Shown here one piece after another: positions 30,801 through 41,952 of a DNA stretch of 64,000 bases. Every line of letters starts with the position of its first letter. The stretch's first letter is position 1. The position numbers were made by a program, and so were the translations under genes. The notes below the pieces were generated by a model. It made no database searches. It saw nothing but the letters and a program-made list of their open reading frames with translations, and had not been told where the DNA came from. The stretch is from Azolla caroliniana (Eukaryota > Polypodiophyta): NCBI GenBank assembly GCA_043228905.1, contig JBHGNT010000014.1, forward strand, positions 2,418,001-2,482,000. The letters are read 5' to 3'.

Positions 30801-32889
30801 AAGCCCGGTTAGTGGCGAAGGGATATGCGCAGACCCACGGAATCGACTACGACGAGACCTTCGCTCCTGTGGCGAAGATGACAATGGTTCGTGTGGTATT
30901 GGCGGTTGCTGCGGCAAGGGGGTGGCATCTTCACCAGATGGATGTGAAGAACGCCTTCCTTCAAGGAGAGCTTGAAGAAGAAGTCTTTATGACTCAGCCC
31001 CTCGGATTTCAATCGGAGATGAACAAGTCGGCGGTATGCCGATTGAAGAAGTCGCTTTACGGCTTGAAGCAAGCCCCCCGAGCTTGGAACGCGAAGATCA
31101 CGCACCAGTTGCGTAAGCTGGGGTTTGTTGTCTCTAAGTCGGACTCTTCGTTGTTCATCCGGCAAGGCTCTGACGGTCCGGTATGTATACTCTTGTATGT
31201 GGATGATTTAGTCATCACCAGACCGGGTCTTCCCGAAATCAACCGCGTCAAGTCCCAGTTGTCGGACGCATTCGAAATGAAGGACCTGGGGGACCTTCAT
31301 TATTTTCTTGGGATCGAAGTGATCCGGACCCCCGACGGCATATTGCTCTCACAACGACATACGTGTTGAATATGCTGTATAAGTTCGGCATGACGGATTG
31401 CCGACCTGTCTCCACACCTCTGGACCGGAACCAGAAGCTCCGTCCCAACTCTGGACCGGCCTGCAATGAAAAACGGTTCCGACAGGTTGTCGGAAGCTTG
31501 ATCTACTTAACCATCACCTGACCCGACATCAGCTATCCGGTCGGCATGGTAAGCCAGTTCATGCAGCAGCCGACCGTGGAGCACCTACAGTGCGCGCAAC
31601 GAATATTACGGTATGTCAGCGACACTAAGGACCGGGGACTGCTATACCGGCGAGGTATACCCGAAGAGCTTGTCGGTTACACAGATGCTGACTGGGCCGG
31701 CGATGCGTCTGATCGCCGCTCCACTTCCGGATACATGTTCTCCATAGGTAGCGCGGCCGTTGCGTGGAGCAGCAAGAAGCAGCCCACAGTGGCTTTGTCA
31801 AGCACTGAGGATGAGTACCGGGCCGCTACCATTGCCACTTGTGAAGCCATCTGGCTTCGGCGACTGCTGCGAGACTTGCGGATCGGGGTACCGACCCCAA
31901 TCCCGATTTACTGCGATAACATGAGCAGCCTGCAGCTCGCCAAGAACCCTGTGTTCCATGCTCGCACAAAGCACATCGAGGTGCACTACCACTTCGTGCG
32001 TGAGCGGGTCTTGAGCGGTGAAGTTGACCTACGGTATGTTCATACGGATCAGCAAGTTGCCGACATTTTCACCAAGCCGCTCGGATCAGACAAGTTGCAG
32101 CACTTTACCGACATGCTTGGTATTCAACATCTCGACGTGCTGCACTTGAGGGGGAGAAGCAAGGGCAAAGTCTCTACAGAAACGGGCAAAGGCCAAAGAA
32201 CTGTTGAACCCGTCGGTAAGAGGAGAGGCAGAAGAAGAGGAGACAAGAAGATGAAGGAAGCCGAGTCGACGAAGGAAGTTGACACATCCGAACAGGTCGG
32301 AGCAAGCGGCTGTGAAGAAGAGTTGTGCACTCAGGAAGAGAAGTGCATGCTGTGCGGAGGTCATCACGACGGTACTGACCATGATGCGGAATCGAATGAA
32401 GAATTCGATTTCGGTTCACCGGCTGAAGAAGCCGAGGGAAGCATGGAGAAGGCCAAGACTTGGAAGTGGTCTGATGTGGTGAGAGGCCTAAAGCCGGAAG
32501 TCGAATTGGAGTGTACCGATTCGGACAAGAGCTGGAACGAGTCGGAGACAGTTGACTCGGATCAACAGATGGATCCGGATGAGTCGGATCGACTGAAGGC
32601 CAAGGGGACACGGACACAGCAGAAGTCGATGCCATCGTGGGAGAACCGACGGATCGGCAAGCACCGGAGTCACAGCAACGTGAGTGCTGAGATGGGCCTA
32701 TTGAGCAGACATGCCGACCGAGAGGGTCGAGGCGCACAGAACCAAAGGGGTCGCGACAAACCGGACTGGACCGGACGAGGAGCGCGAGCAAGGCGGAGTG
32801 ACGCCAAGAGAAGTCGGTTGGAAGAACCGACTACCACAGAGGTCGACACTACGACCCCACCTCAGGTTGAGCTTGAGGGGGAGTGTTGA
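27859..32889 (+). pseudogene. Copia Gag-Pol with C-terminal extension, broken
   Basis: From ATG 27859: gag (LDRSNYASWSYKMHQYLLGHG), CCHC knuckle (CWYCGKKGHRESEC near 28651), protease (VWYVDSGASNHMTSH near 28873), GAG-pre-integrase (LWHKRIGHVNY), integrase (DLIHSDVWGPA, FTDDYTRYTW, RSDGGKEYFSG), RT (from 30620; LLYVDDLVI near 31190) and RNase H (ALSSTEDEYRAA near 31796). Lesions: stops at about 28186, 29839, 29972, 30527 and 31517, and frameshifts near 29930 and 31358. After RNase H the frame continues about 240 residues (32150-32886). This tail is acidic then basic, with a Cys/His patch CMLCGGHHDGTDH, and ends PQVELEGEC. The stop lies inside the 3' LTR. A related tail is found in the Copia at 56686-62387. 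Confidence 0.93.
32874..32883 (+). other. Polypurine tract, also coding
   Basis: GAGGGGGAG immediately before the 3' LTR primes plus-strand synthesis. In this element it also encodes the last residues of the C-terminal extension. Confidence 0.85.
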
Positions 32890-33290
32890 GCGGCAAGCTC
32901 AACCGGAGCCGGATCGGCTGAATAAGCCGGAGCCGGTAAGCGAGACGGATCGCGCGAAACGGATCGGTATGACGGTGAACAACCGAACCGGCAAGCAGTG
33001 GAGGCCGGGTGCAATCCGTAACCGGAAGTCCAATCGGAAGCCTAGTATAGGATAGACTACTAGGTAGCTATAGTCTCGTAGTAAGTGTTAGATGCTCGTG
33101 TGAACATTGAAGTACATGGTACTTCTGTCAGTCCCAAAAGGACTTGTATAAATAGTGCTACTTAGCACAGTGTGTGTACAGAGTCTTGATATAATTTTGA
33201 AATTGTGTTCTGCTCTCTCTGTCTCTCTCGCTCTGTGTGTGTGTGTGTGTTGTTCTCTGTTTTACGCTTCCGCAAACACTTACGTTTACA
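32884..33290 (+). repeat. 3' LTR of the decayed Copia
   Basis: 407 bases, starting TGTTGAGCGGCAAGCTCAAC and ending ACTTACGTTTACA. The first six bases include the TGA stop of the upstream frame. Confidence 0.95.
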
Positions 33291-33295
33291 AGGGT

Positions 33296-33600
33296 TTTTG
33301 TTTTCCTTAATTGGTTTAGGGTTTTTGATTACAAATTTTAGATTACAAGTTTTTGGTTACAAATTTCAGATTACTGTCGCAATGTGTTGTAATTTTGCAC
33401 CAATTCTCATGACAAATTCTGATTAGGGTTTCTGATTTTTTAAGTGGTTGATTTCTGATACATGTTGAAAAGGATAGAGTACAAATTTTAGATTACTGTC
33501 TCAAAGTGTTATAATTTTGCACCAAATTCACATTAAAAATTCTGTTTTTGCACCAATTCTAATTACTGATTTTCTATTTCAGGTGGCTAGTTCCTCCCTA
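33296..33600. repeat. Diverged duplication before the next exon
   Basis: ACAAATTT..AGATTACTGTC and TAATTTTGCACCAA occur twice, about 115 bases apart (near 33359 and 33481). The block ends in a pyrimidine-rich acceptor TTCTATTTCAG at 33583, which suggests it belongs to an intron. Confidence 0.5.
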
Positions 33601-35879
33601 TCCTAGAGTGCTAAACTTCACAAAATTTTGCAAGACAAAGGAGGACTTTCACAACATATATGGTCTGTCGCTCGAGGGTATTGACCTTGTTGTTCTAATA
33701 GATAGATTGATTAGTGATGTAGACTGGATGTCAGTATATAAAGTGCCTAGAGTGAAAGGCAAGGTCAAGGTCAAGCATGTACGACCGGACCTGTATGACG
33801 ACTGCATGAGATTGCACCAGAAATTACATCAAGATATCCTGGTCAACAACAAGTTGTCTGTTTCATTTGCCAGAGCTTTTGCATACGAGTATTGCAAAAC
33901 AGTGAAGGAATCTCGTGACTTGCAACTATACGCCACACCGACACACAATGAAAGCCAATGTCGATGATATAGGTGAGACATTGATTAGCTATATGCTAAA
34001 AAATGTCCATGAAGCCTGTGAGACATTGAAGTTTTTTAAGACAGATTTAGAGAAAGCAACATTGGCTACTGCAATGGAGAGCAAAGTCACTTTGGTAGTT
34101 ACAACAATTAGAAATAAGATTCAGGTACCTATTGTTTTGCTAGCATGTAATATGTTATAAATAACTTGTACATGAAAATGTGTTAGTGGGGCACCCGTGG
34201 GGCATTATCTGGAACAGGTTGCTCAACATGAGCTTGAAATTGAGGGGTCCTTGGATCCCCAACGGAAAATTTAACTGTAGACAGAGATAAAGATCCAGGT
34301 TCTTTCAATGAACCTGGACCTTCTAGGTGTAAATACTATCGCTGATTACAATTTGGACAAGCTACAAGTAAGTTAATGATTCTTGTTTCGTGTTGTTGTA
34401 TCTTCCTCATTAAGGAATAATTAATCGGTAAATTTCTCAGCTGCGTTGAAGGAACAATACTCCCGTCAAGAACAGGTAGTTAGCTGCCTTAAGAAGCAGC
34501 GACAATTTGTGGCGGGGATGGTAAGGAGTAGACAAGAATTGGACTTGAACATTCTTGCTCCCTTACCAAATGAAGGAGAACCAGGAAACGATATATTGAC
34601 TATTCAAGCCCGTTGCATCGCTTGCGGATTATGTGTACAGGACAAATTGATTGCTACTTTGTTGGTTAACCTAAAACCATGCCAACACACATATCATATC
34701 GTTTGTTTTCAATATGTCTGTCGCATTGTTGCATTATGTTTGGCGGATTGTAGTACAACTTTCCCAGATGAGTGGAGAAAACTAACAGGTAAAATTGTTA
34801 CTTGTGACCATAGTGTAGCTAATTAGTTACATCTTTGCTAATTAGGTAAGCCGTATAAAGTGTGGAAACTATTTAGATGTTATGGTTGTAGTGTAGTAGC
34901 TAATTAGCTAACATGTAGTTAATTAGCTAAGTGGTAGCTAATTAGCTACTACCATACTTTAGTTGAGTAGCTAATTAGCTAAGTGGTAGCCAATTAGCTA
35001 CTACCATAGTTTAGTATAGTAGCTAATTAGCTAAGTGGTAGCTAATTAGCTCTTAGCTAATTAGCTACTACCATAGTTTAGTTGAGTAACTAATTAGCTA
35101 AGTGGTAGCTAATTAGCTACTACCATACTTTAGCTGAGTAGCTAATTAGCTACTACCATTGTTTAGTTGAGTAACAATTTAGCTAAGTGGTAGCTAATTA
35201 GCTATTACCATACTTTAGTTGAGTAGCTAATTAGCTGCTACCATAGTTTAGTTGAGTAACTAATTAGCCACTACCATAGTTTAGCACAATAGCTAATTAG
35301 CTACTACCATACTTTAGTTATAGTGACTAATTAGTACTATACTTTAGTTGAGTAGCTAATTAGCTAGCTGGTAGCTAATTAGCTACTACCATACTTTAGT
35401 AGAGTAGCTAATTAGTTACTATTGATGAGGAGATAGCTGCCAACGTGGCTGAAAGTAAGAGTCTTGTTATCACATCTCCTTTAGATCAGCTCCACTTGAT
35501 TCTTTTGGAAGATTGTACTGAATTAGGCAACGATGTGAAAAGCCATGAAATATTGGAAACAACATGTAAATCTAAGGTTCACAACAATAGTGTTTTTGAA
35601 CACTTGATGCAACATTTCTTCAAATCCCAAAACCTTGATTCCACCCCACCGAGCCCAACTACTGATAATGTCCAAACAGATCCCACTGTATTGGAAAAGC
35701 TAGCGCAAGACGCGACTGATGTGCAACCCGCTACTAAGGTGATGGAAAGGTTGTTGGAGGAGGACACACTTGCGCAATGGGTCAAAGAAGCAAGGCTAAA
35801 TGGGCAACCGACTAGAAAAAGGCTGAAGAAGGGGCCACCATCGGGGACAAGACCAGTTACTCGGTCAAGGCGCTCTTGA
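33584..35879 (+). pseudogene. Multi-exon zinc-finger protein gene, probably of a DNA transposon
   Basis: Inferred exons: 33584-33970 (frame from 33608, Lys-rich, with VKVKHVRPDLYDDCMRLHQ), about 34441-34787 and about 35433-35879. The middle exon has a Cys/His cluster: RCIACGLC, then CQHTYHIVC, then CLADCSTTFPDEW, spaced like a RING or related finger. It ends at donor ACAG|GTAAAA (34788). The last exon holds an acidic stretch and a basic, nuclear-signal-like end (TRKRLKKGP, RSRRS) and stops at 35877. The intron between them is the palindrome array. I know no exact family; similar fingers occur in plant transposon-encoded proteins. It may be broken near 33966-34440. No normal host gene was recognised. 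Confidence 0.45.
34815..35425. repeat. TAGCTAATTAGCTA palindrome array (0.6 kb)
   Basis: Some twenty copies of the 14-base self-complementary unit are joined by spacers of the type CTACCATA-TTTAGTTGAG or AGTGG, giving a higher-order period of roughly 35-60 bases. The array lies between a splice donor (34788) and an acceptor-like GAGGAG (35433), so it probably forms the bulk of an intron. Confidence 0.92.
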
Positions 35880-36039
35880 ATTGGAGCGAAATACTTATTA
35901 GTGGGATATGATCACTAGCGATTTTCCTAGGGTTTTATGATGTTTTACTATGATCTTTTTGGACAAGTAAAACCTCATATTGGTTGTTGCTTGATCCACA
36001 TTATGTAATGGAACTCTATGATGTTTCTCCAAGATAGTT

Positions 36040-37020
36040 ATGTTCATGTTGTTCTATGATGGAAAATATTTCATGTTCATTATGTTGTTTTCTGAGACTA
36101 TTCGTTACTTTGTGAGTGTGAATATGTTGGTGTTTTCTGATGTTGCAGAGTCTAAAGGGTTTGAATCTATTGCTCCTAAGGCCAATGGCAGTGTGGAAAC
36201 TATTGATGTTGTTGCGTATTTAGAGGGCCACATCTTGAAAGTAGATGTAGCAACTGACACAAATGATCTGGTCACGCAAGTTGATCAAGCATGTTGCATA
36301 GATGATCTGATTTTGCAAGTAGATGCAACATGTGATACCAATGGGCTGATATCGATCAGTTCAGTATCTACATACACCGAGCTAATGACTAAGTGGACAA
36401 TACAAGAGCACTAGGATGTGAAGCCAAGCCCAACACAGTCGACCAAGGGTTTGAAGAGGAAAAGGACACCAATTGTGCCAACAGAACTTGAGTTGATTGA
36501 AATTGATCATGTGCTACCAATAATTGGTGTAACAGAGGCTCAATTACAAGAAGGGAAACCTAAACCATTAGAAGTCGAAAGAAGAGCCTTGATCTTGGAG
36601 CTTGATAAAGTCCTGATGAGTGTGCGATATATGACACCAAGGAGGGACACAAATCAATTTCTAGAGTGGGTTGTGAAAGACTTTGATTTGTTTATTTGGA
36701 GTGAAAAACCATGTACAGATGTGTGGAAGTGTGTAGAAAGATTCTTCCCGAACTGGCGACAACATTTCAAGGGTCAGTGGACATGAGAGAATTGTGAGCA
36801 AAAGGATGTTAGAAGATTCAAAAGACTTTCTGATTTTTGGGCCACTTGGCTAGATTATAATGCCGACAATACATTGATTCTGGATACAAAACATTTCCGG
36901 CATTACTTCAACATTCGCAGATGCTATCACATTCTACCTGAGGAAATGCTTGAACACTACTTGGTGAAAACAATCAGCTGCCAACTAACTGCATGGTTGT
37001 GGACTCCATACCGAGCTTGA
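36040..37020 (+). pseudogene. FCP1-like (HAD phosphatase) protein, two in-frame stops
   Basis: One reading frame of 327 codons ends at TGA 37018 and is broken by TAG 36412 and TGA 36784. An acceptor GTTGCAG at 36150 may mark the true exon start. The N-terminal part repeats a ~25-residue acidic unit (VDVATDTNDLV, VDATCDTNGLI), then a basic LKRKR. From about 36585 it resembles plant FCP1/SCP-type phosphatase domains: LILELDKVL (motif I), FDLFIWSEKP (motif II) and NTLILDTKHFRHYF (the NTLLLDD region). In FCP1 enzymes motif I is DxDx(T/V). Here the first Asp, the nucleophile, is Glu, and the late DD is DT, so catalysis is unlikely even without the stops. Its setting suggests a transposon-carried gene. 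Confidence 0.6.
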
Positions 37021-37498
37021 TATGCAGATCATATATGTAGAGAAGTTCCACTGACCTGCAAGAGTTTAACTATTTATAGGCGATTTGAAGACATTGCCAA
37101 TGGGATGTTATAAATATGTAATTTGATGACAGATTAATCAATGAAGAATTAAATTGCTTGTTTTGAGTAACTTATCTACTGTGTAATTTTAAGAGTACGT
37201 TCAGGATTACTCATTTCATGATAGTGCTTTTTCTTAAAATTATGCAAACTATTTTAACTTGTACGTGGTTCACTTGAGTACATCTGTATATCAGAAAGAA
37301 GAACCCTAAATGACATTATTAAACTGGTTTTTAAGAAAGAAGACTGTATATAAAAAAGACACGATTTTATTGAGAAAGAAGCACAAAAAGTAGACTGTAT
37401 ATATAAAAAAAAACTCTCAAATAGGTCCATTAAATTGTTTATTTGCAATACATGTGCTTTGTTTGTTTTACAAGAAAACTGGTAATTGCTACTTGTAG
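37021..37498. other. AT-rich spacer between convergent transposon genes
   Basis: No gene was recognised. It holds the 3' ends of the plus-strand FCP1-like gene and of the minus-strand transposase-like gene, and a run of A (37406-37415). Confidence 0.5.
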
Positions 37499-40400
37499 CT
37501 ACAAATTCCATGGCATACTACAGTTGTAAATACATTCATACACATTAGCACTAACTGTGTATAAACCCGAGTAGCTATTGTATTGCGACATTGGGACATT
37601 GATGCACCTGACCAAATGAGAGTACATGTACGCCACTGGTTTGTCTTCTAATAGCCTATGCACATAATCGTAATCATCTACTCTTGCATAAAAAATACCT
37701 TCGATGTAGAATGTCCCGATAGATACAACATTTCCCCAATCATCTAATATATTCTGTGTTGCACACTGTTTACTAACCTTGCACTTCAATATATAGAAAT
37801 CAACACCCTCTGAATTGCCTTCTTCTGCATTTACAACGAAATTATCCCCAACATTTAAGACATCACGCAGAGTATCTCCACATCCTTGATATGTGAAGTC
37901 AACATTCTTTTCTATTTCTCCATCAACTGCTTCCTTATCGTCCAATGTATGATACTCCCAATTCTGAATATATGCTTTGTTTAAACAATACCTCTAATTT
38001 CCTTGCACACAATGGAAGCAAAAACAAGTTAATTCTCTAACCGCAATACAATTATCATCCAACCTAGAATAACCGTGAACAACATGGAGAGATCACATTC
38101 GGGAATTCCTTGGCACTCCTAGGTCTTCTCCCTATTTGCTTAATCTATCTTCACTTCCCAAAATTCACGTTTGATATCTCAGACCTGTGAGGAATAAACA
38201 CTAGTTGCACTTGTTGACATATTAGCTCTTAAAAATTCAACTACATGTACTACACAATTCATTTGCACACCATTTGCCTTTAGTTGTTCATGGGTAAGTA
38301 CCCTCTTTATAACATCACATGCACCATCATGTTCGCCTTTACCGTGGCCATACCCAAAAAAATTCCATCTCATCTCCAAACCTGTTATGGCAGGACACCT
38401 CCCCACAAAATAAAATGGACCTCTAGCCTTGAATTGTGACGCAACTCCATTAGACCAGACCCAATGTTGAGTAAGCTCCAAATGTTTAGCTAATAACCAT
38501 TGCCAATGTAAGTTAAAACAATGTTGGATGAACAAGGTATCATGCTTCTTATCATCAGAAATAAAAAAATGAATTACTTTTTTAACATCACCTGAAACTT
38601 GAAAATATGTTATGTGCACAAAAATGGTTACCTGTGCTGAACACCAATGCATAGATTGAATTTCATTCTGCTGCTTAAAAGTATAATTCTCTACGAAATC
38701 TACTACTGAGACTACTACATCATTTGGAAAATCAGATATGCAAGTTTCTCTCGGACACAATACTAAATCTAAAAGACAACTCGTGGAAGAGATAACATGC
38801 TCAGATGATTTACAGTGCTCTTGCTGGCTCCATCGACAAATTCGGCACTCACAAGTGCAAACTGCATTAGTTAGGGAGGCGCTATGGTGTGTCGTGACGT
38901 AGTAGATTAACAGAGTCCTTTAGAAAACCCATTTGTACATGGTAAATGCAACAACATGTGTATCGATCCTTCAAACGTCTCACAAAGTGTGGCTTAAGAG
39001 ACTCGAATGTTCGTAGTTGAATTTTGATATTTGGATGCATTCACCTGAACCTAATAAAAAAATCGACATGCGTAATGAAATGGACATACTGATTAGCTGA
39101 TTGGTTATGCTCCAAACCTGTTATAGCAGCTAATAAGCTATTTTGGTAATAGCAGCTAATAAGCTATTCCAGTAGCTAATTAACTATCGTAGTAGCTAAT
39201 TAGCTGGTAATAACTAAATTAGCTATTGGGAATAGCTAGTTAGCTAATCTGGTACCTAATTAGCTATAGTCATAGGCAACTAATTAGCTATTATGGTAGC
39301 TAAATAGCTATGATTTGTAGCTAATTAGCTATTCTGGTTGCTAATTAGCTATCCTCGCAGTTAAATAGCTGATAATAGCTAAATTAGCTGGTAATAACTA
39401 ATTAGCTTCTAGATTAGCTAACTAGTTATTCGCAATAGCTAATTTAGCTATAATCATAAGCAACTAATTAGCTATTCTAGTAGCTAAATAGCTATGATTG
39501 GTAGCTAATTAGCTATTCTGGTAGCTAATTAACTATCCTAGTAACTAATTAGCTGGTAATAGCTAAATTAGCTATTGCGAATAGCTAGTTGGCTAATCTG
39601 GTAGCTAAATTAGCTATTGCGAATAACTAGTTAGCTAATCTGGTAGCTATTTAGCTATAGTCATATGCGGCTAATTAGCTAGTTAGCTATTCTGGTAGCA
39701 AATTAACTAGTCATACACAACTAATTAGGTATTCTAGTAGCCAAATAACTATGTTCATATTTTTAAGTAGCTAATTAGCTATTATGGTAGCTAATTAGCT
39801 ATAGTCATAGGCAACTAATTAGCTATTATGGTAGTTAAATAGCTATTATTGGTAGCTAATTAGCTATTCTGGTTACTAATTAGCTATCCTCGCAGTTAAA
39901 TAGCTGGTAATAGCTAAATTAGCTGGTAATAACTAATTAGCTACTAGATTAGCTAACTAGTTATTCCCAATAGCTAATTTAGATATAATCATAGGCAACT
40001 AATTAGCTATTTTGGTAGCTAAATAGCTATCATTGGTACCTAATTAGTTATTGTGGTAGCTAATTAGCTATCCTAGCAACTAATTAGCTGGTAATAGCTA
40101 AATTAGTTATTGCAAATAGCTAGTTAGCTAATCTGGTAGCTAATTAGCTGTGGTTATATGCAACTAATTAGCTAGTTAGCTAGTTAGCTATTCTGGTAGC
40201 TAATTAACTAGTCATACACAACTAATTAAGTATTCTGGCAGCTAAATAACTATGATCATATTTTTAGGTAGCTAATTAGCTATTCTGGTAGCTAATTGGC
40301 TATAGTCATAGGCATCTAATAAGCTATTATGGTAGCTAAATAGCTATGATTGGTAGCTAATTAGCTATCCTGGCAGTTACATAGCGGGTAATAGCTAAAT

Positions 40401-41952
40401 TAGTTGGTAATAACTAATTAGCTATTGGGAATAATTAGTTAGTTATTCTAGTATCTAATTAGCTATAATCATATGCAACTAATTAGCTATTCTGGTAGCT
40501 AATTAGCTATCCTAGCAACTAATTAGTTGGTAATACCTAAATTAGCTATTGGGATAGCTAGTTAGCTAATCTGGTAGCTAATTAGCTATAGTCGTATGTA
40601 GCTAATTAGCTAGTTAGCTATTCTTGTAGCTAATTAGCTAGTCATACACAGCTAATTAGCTATTCTGGTAGCTAATTAGCTATGCTCATATTCTTAGGTA
40701 GCTAATTAGCTATCCTAGCAGTTAAGTAGCTGGTAATAACTAAATTAGCTATTAGGAATAGCTAGTTAGCTATTATGGTAGTTAATTAGCTAGTCATACA
40801 CAATTTATTAGCAATTCTGGTAGCTAAATAGCTATGCTCATATTCTTAGGTAGCTAATTAGCTATTCTAGTAGGGCATTAGATATTTTGGTAGCTAATTA
40901 GCTATAGTCATATGTAGCTAATTAGCTAGTCTAGTAGGTAATTAACTATTGTCATAGGTAGCTAATTAGCTATTGTGGTAGCTAAATAGCTATGATTGGT
41001 AGCTAATTAGCTATTCTGGTAGCTAAATAGCTATGTTCGATATTCTTAGGTAGCTAATTAACTATTCTGGTAGCGAATTGGCAATTGTTATTAAGCTATT
41101 ACTAGTACCTAGTTAGCTATGGTCATATTCTGAGGTAGCTAATTAGCTATTACTGGTAACTAGTTAACTATGGTCATATTTTGAGGGAGCTAATTAGCTA
41201 TTCTAGTAGCTAATTAGCTATTACTGGTAGCTAGTTTGCTATGGTCATATTTTGAGGTAGGTAATTAGCTATTCTAGTATGGTCATATTCGGAGGTAGCT
41301 AATAAGTTAACTAAGTAAGCTCAAAAGTCAAAGCAAATGTTGAGATAAATGTAAATACCTGAGGTACATCAAGAAGATGAATGGGATGCTCCTTGTATTG
41401 ACTCCTTCCAACACGTTTCTTGCATAAATCCTTCTTATTGGGTGAAACCCTACTCTCATTAGTCCAAAATATTGTGATTATATCCTTGATTTCTGATGTT
41501 ATGGGTGTCATTGGCTTACATCTTGTTGTTAGCGTTAGTAGACTAGTTCCTTCACCCGAGGAAACTATCCGGTTCAATGTATTGTACACACTTTTTCTAC
41601 TAACACCAATTACCTTAAATAACACATTGATGTTAATATCGTCAACATCACTATTAAGTAACATCATTAGACTAGACCTTTTTAAGACAAGATCATCTTC
41701 TAACCTGCTTATGGATACGAAACTATTACGGAGATTATTTACTAGTACAAATGTTACAAACAGTTTTGGCAATCTAGGACCGAACAATGGTGGTAACTGA
41801 GTGTAGAATGATGGCAATGGAGGAGTGAATTCCGTTGCATCGAACAATGGTAGATGATGCTTTGAACGTATAGTGACGACAACTAAGAGTAGAATGAGAG
41901 CAGTGGAGAAGGAGTGAACTCCTTCGGATCGGAAAGTGGTAGTAATACACAA
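37499..41952 (-). pseudogene. Putative transposase (HGKG/AEEGN type), broken
   Basis: Pieces of one protein lie in order on the minus strand. N-terminal exon 41952-41359: helix-turn-helix-like VIGVSRKSVYNTLNRI and FWTNESRVSPNKKDLCKKR, ending HLLDVPQ at donor CAG|GTATTT. After a 2.2-kb palindrome-array intron, exon 2 from about 39088 has HPNIKI, RTFESLKPHFV, TCCCIYH and CTCECRICRW. The core (38760-38179) has FFISDDKKHD, HWVWSNGVASQFK, HGKGEHDGA and CDVIKRVLTHEQLK. From about 38100 follow RELTCFCFHC and GDNFVVNAEEGNSEG (37499-37945). I recognise this arrangement from uncharacterised plant transposon proteins with an RNase-H-like core. Lesions: TGA 39041-39043, a frameshift near 38895, and stops in 37950-38180. 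The Asp of the usual SDG motif is Asn. Confidence 0.7.
39105..41305. repeat. TAGCTAATTAGCTA palindrome array (2.2 kb)
   Basis: More than a hundred variants (TAGCTAATTAGCTA, TAGCTAAATAGCT, GCTAGTTAGCTA) fill this stretch with few other words (TCTGGTAG, GTCATA, GGTAATA, TTCTTAGG). Longer blocks recur; for example the segment near 39190-39470 returns near 39540-39700 and 39880-40140. It sits between a transposase exon-1 donor (41358) and a candidate exon-2 acceptor (39089), so it behaves as an intron. Confidence 0.93.

Larger units (their letters stand above)
27358..33290 (+). mobile_element. Complete but decayed Ty1/Copia retrotransposon
   Basis: Both LTRs are 407 bases (27358-27764 and 32884-33290). 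The TSD AGGGT is perfect at 27353-27357 and 33291-33295. I see roughly ten differences between the LTRs, so it is older than the element at 21 kb. gag-pol spans the interior with several stops and frameshifts. It sits between two parts of a probable DNA transposon, possibly in an intron. Confidence 0.95.

Noticed and set aside
41420-41800. 126-codon plus-strand frame
   Set aside because: Antisense of the better supported transposase N-terminal exon.
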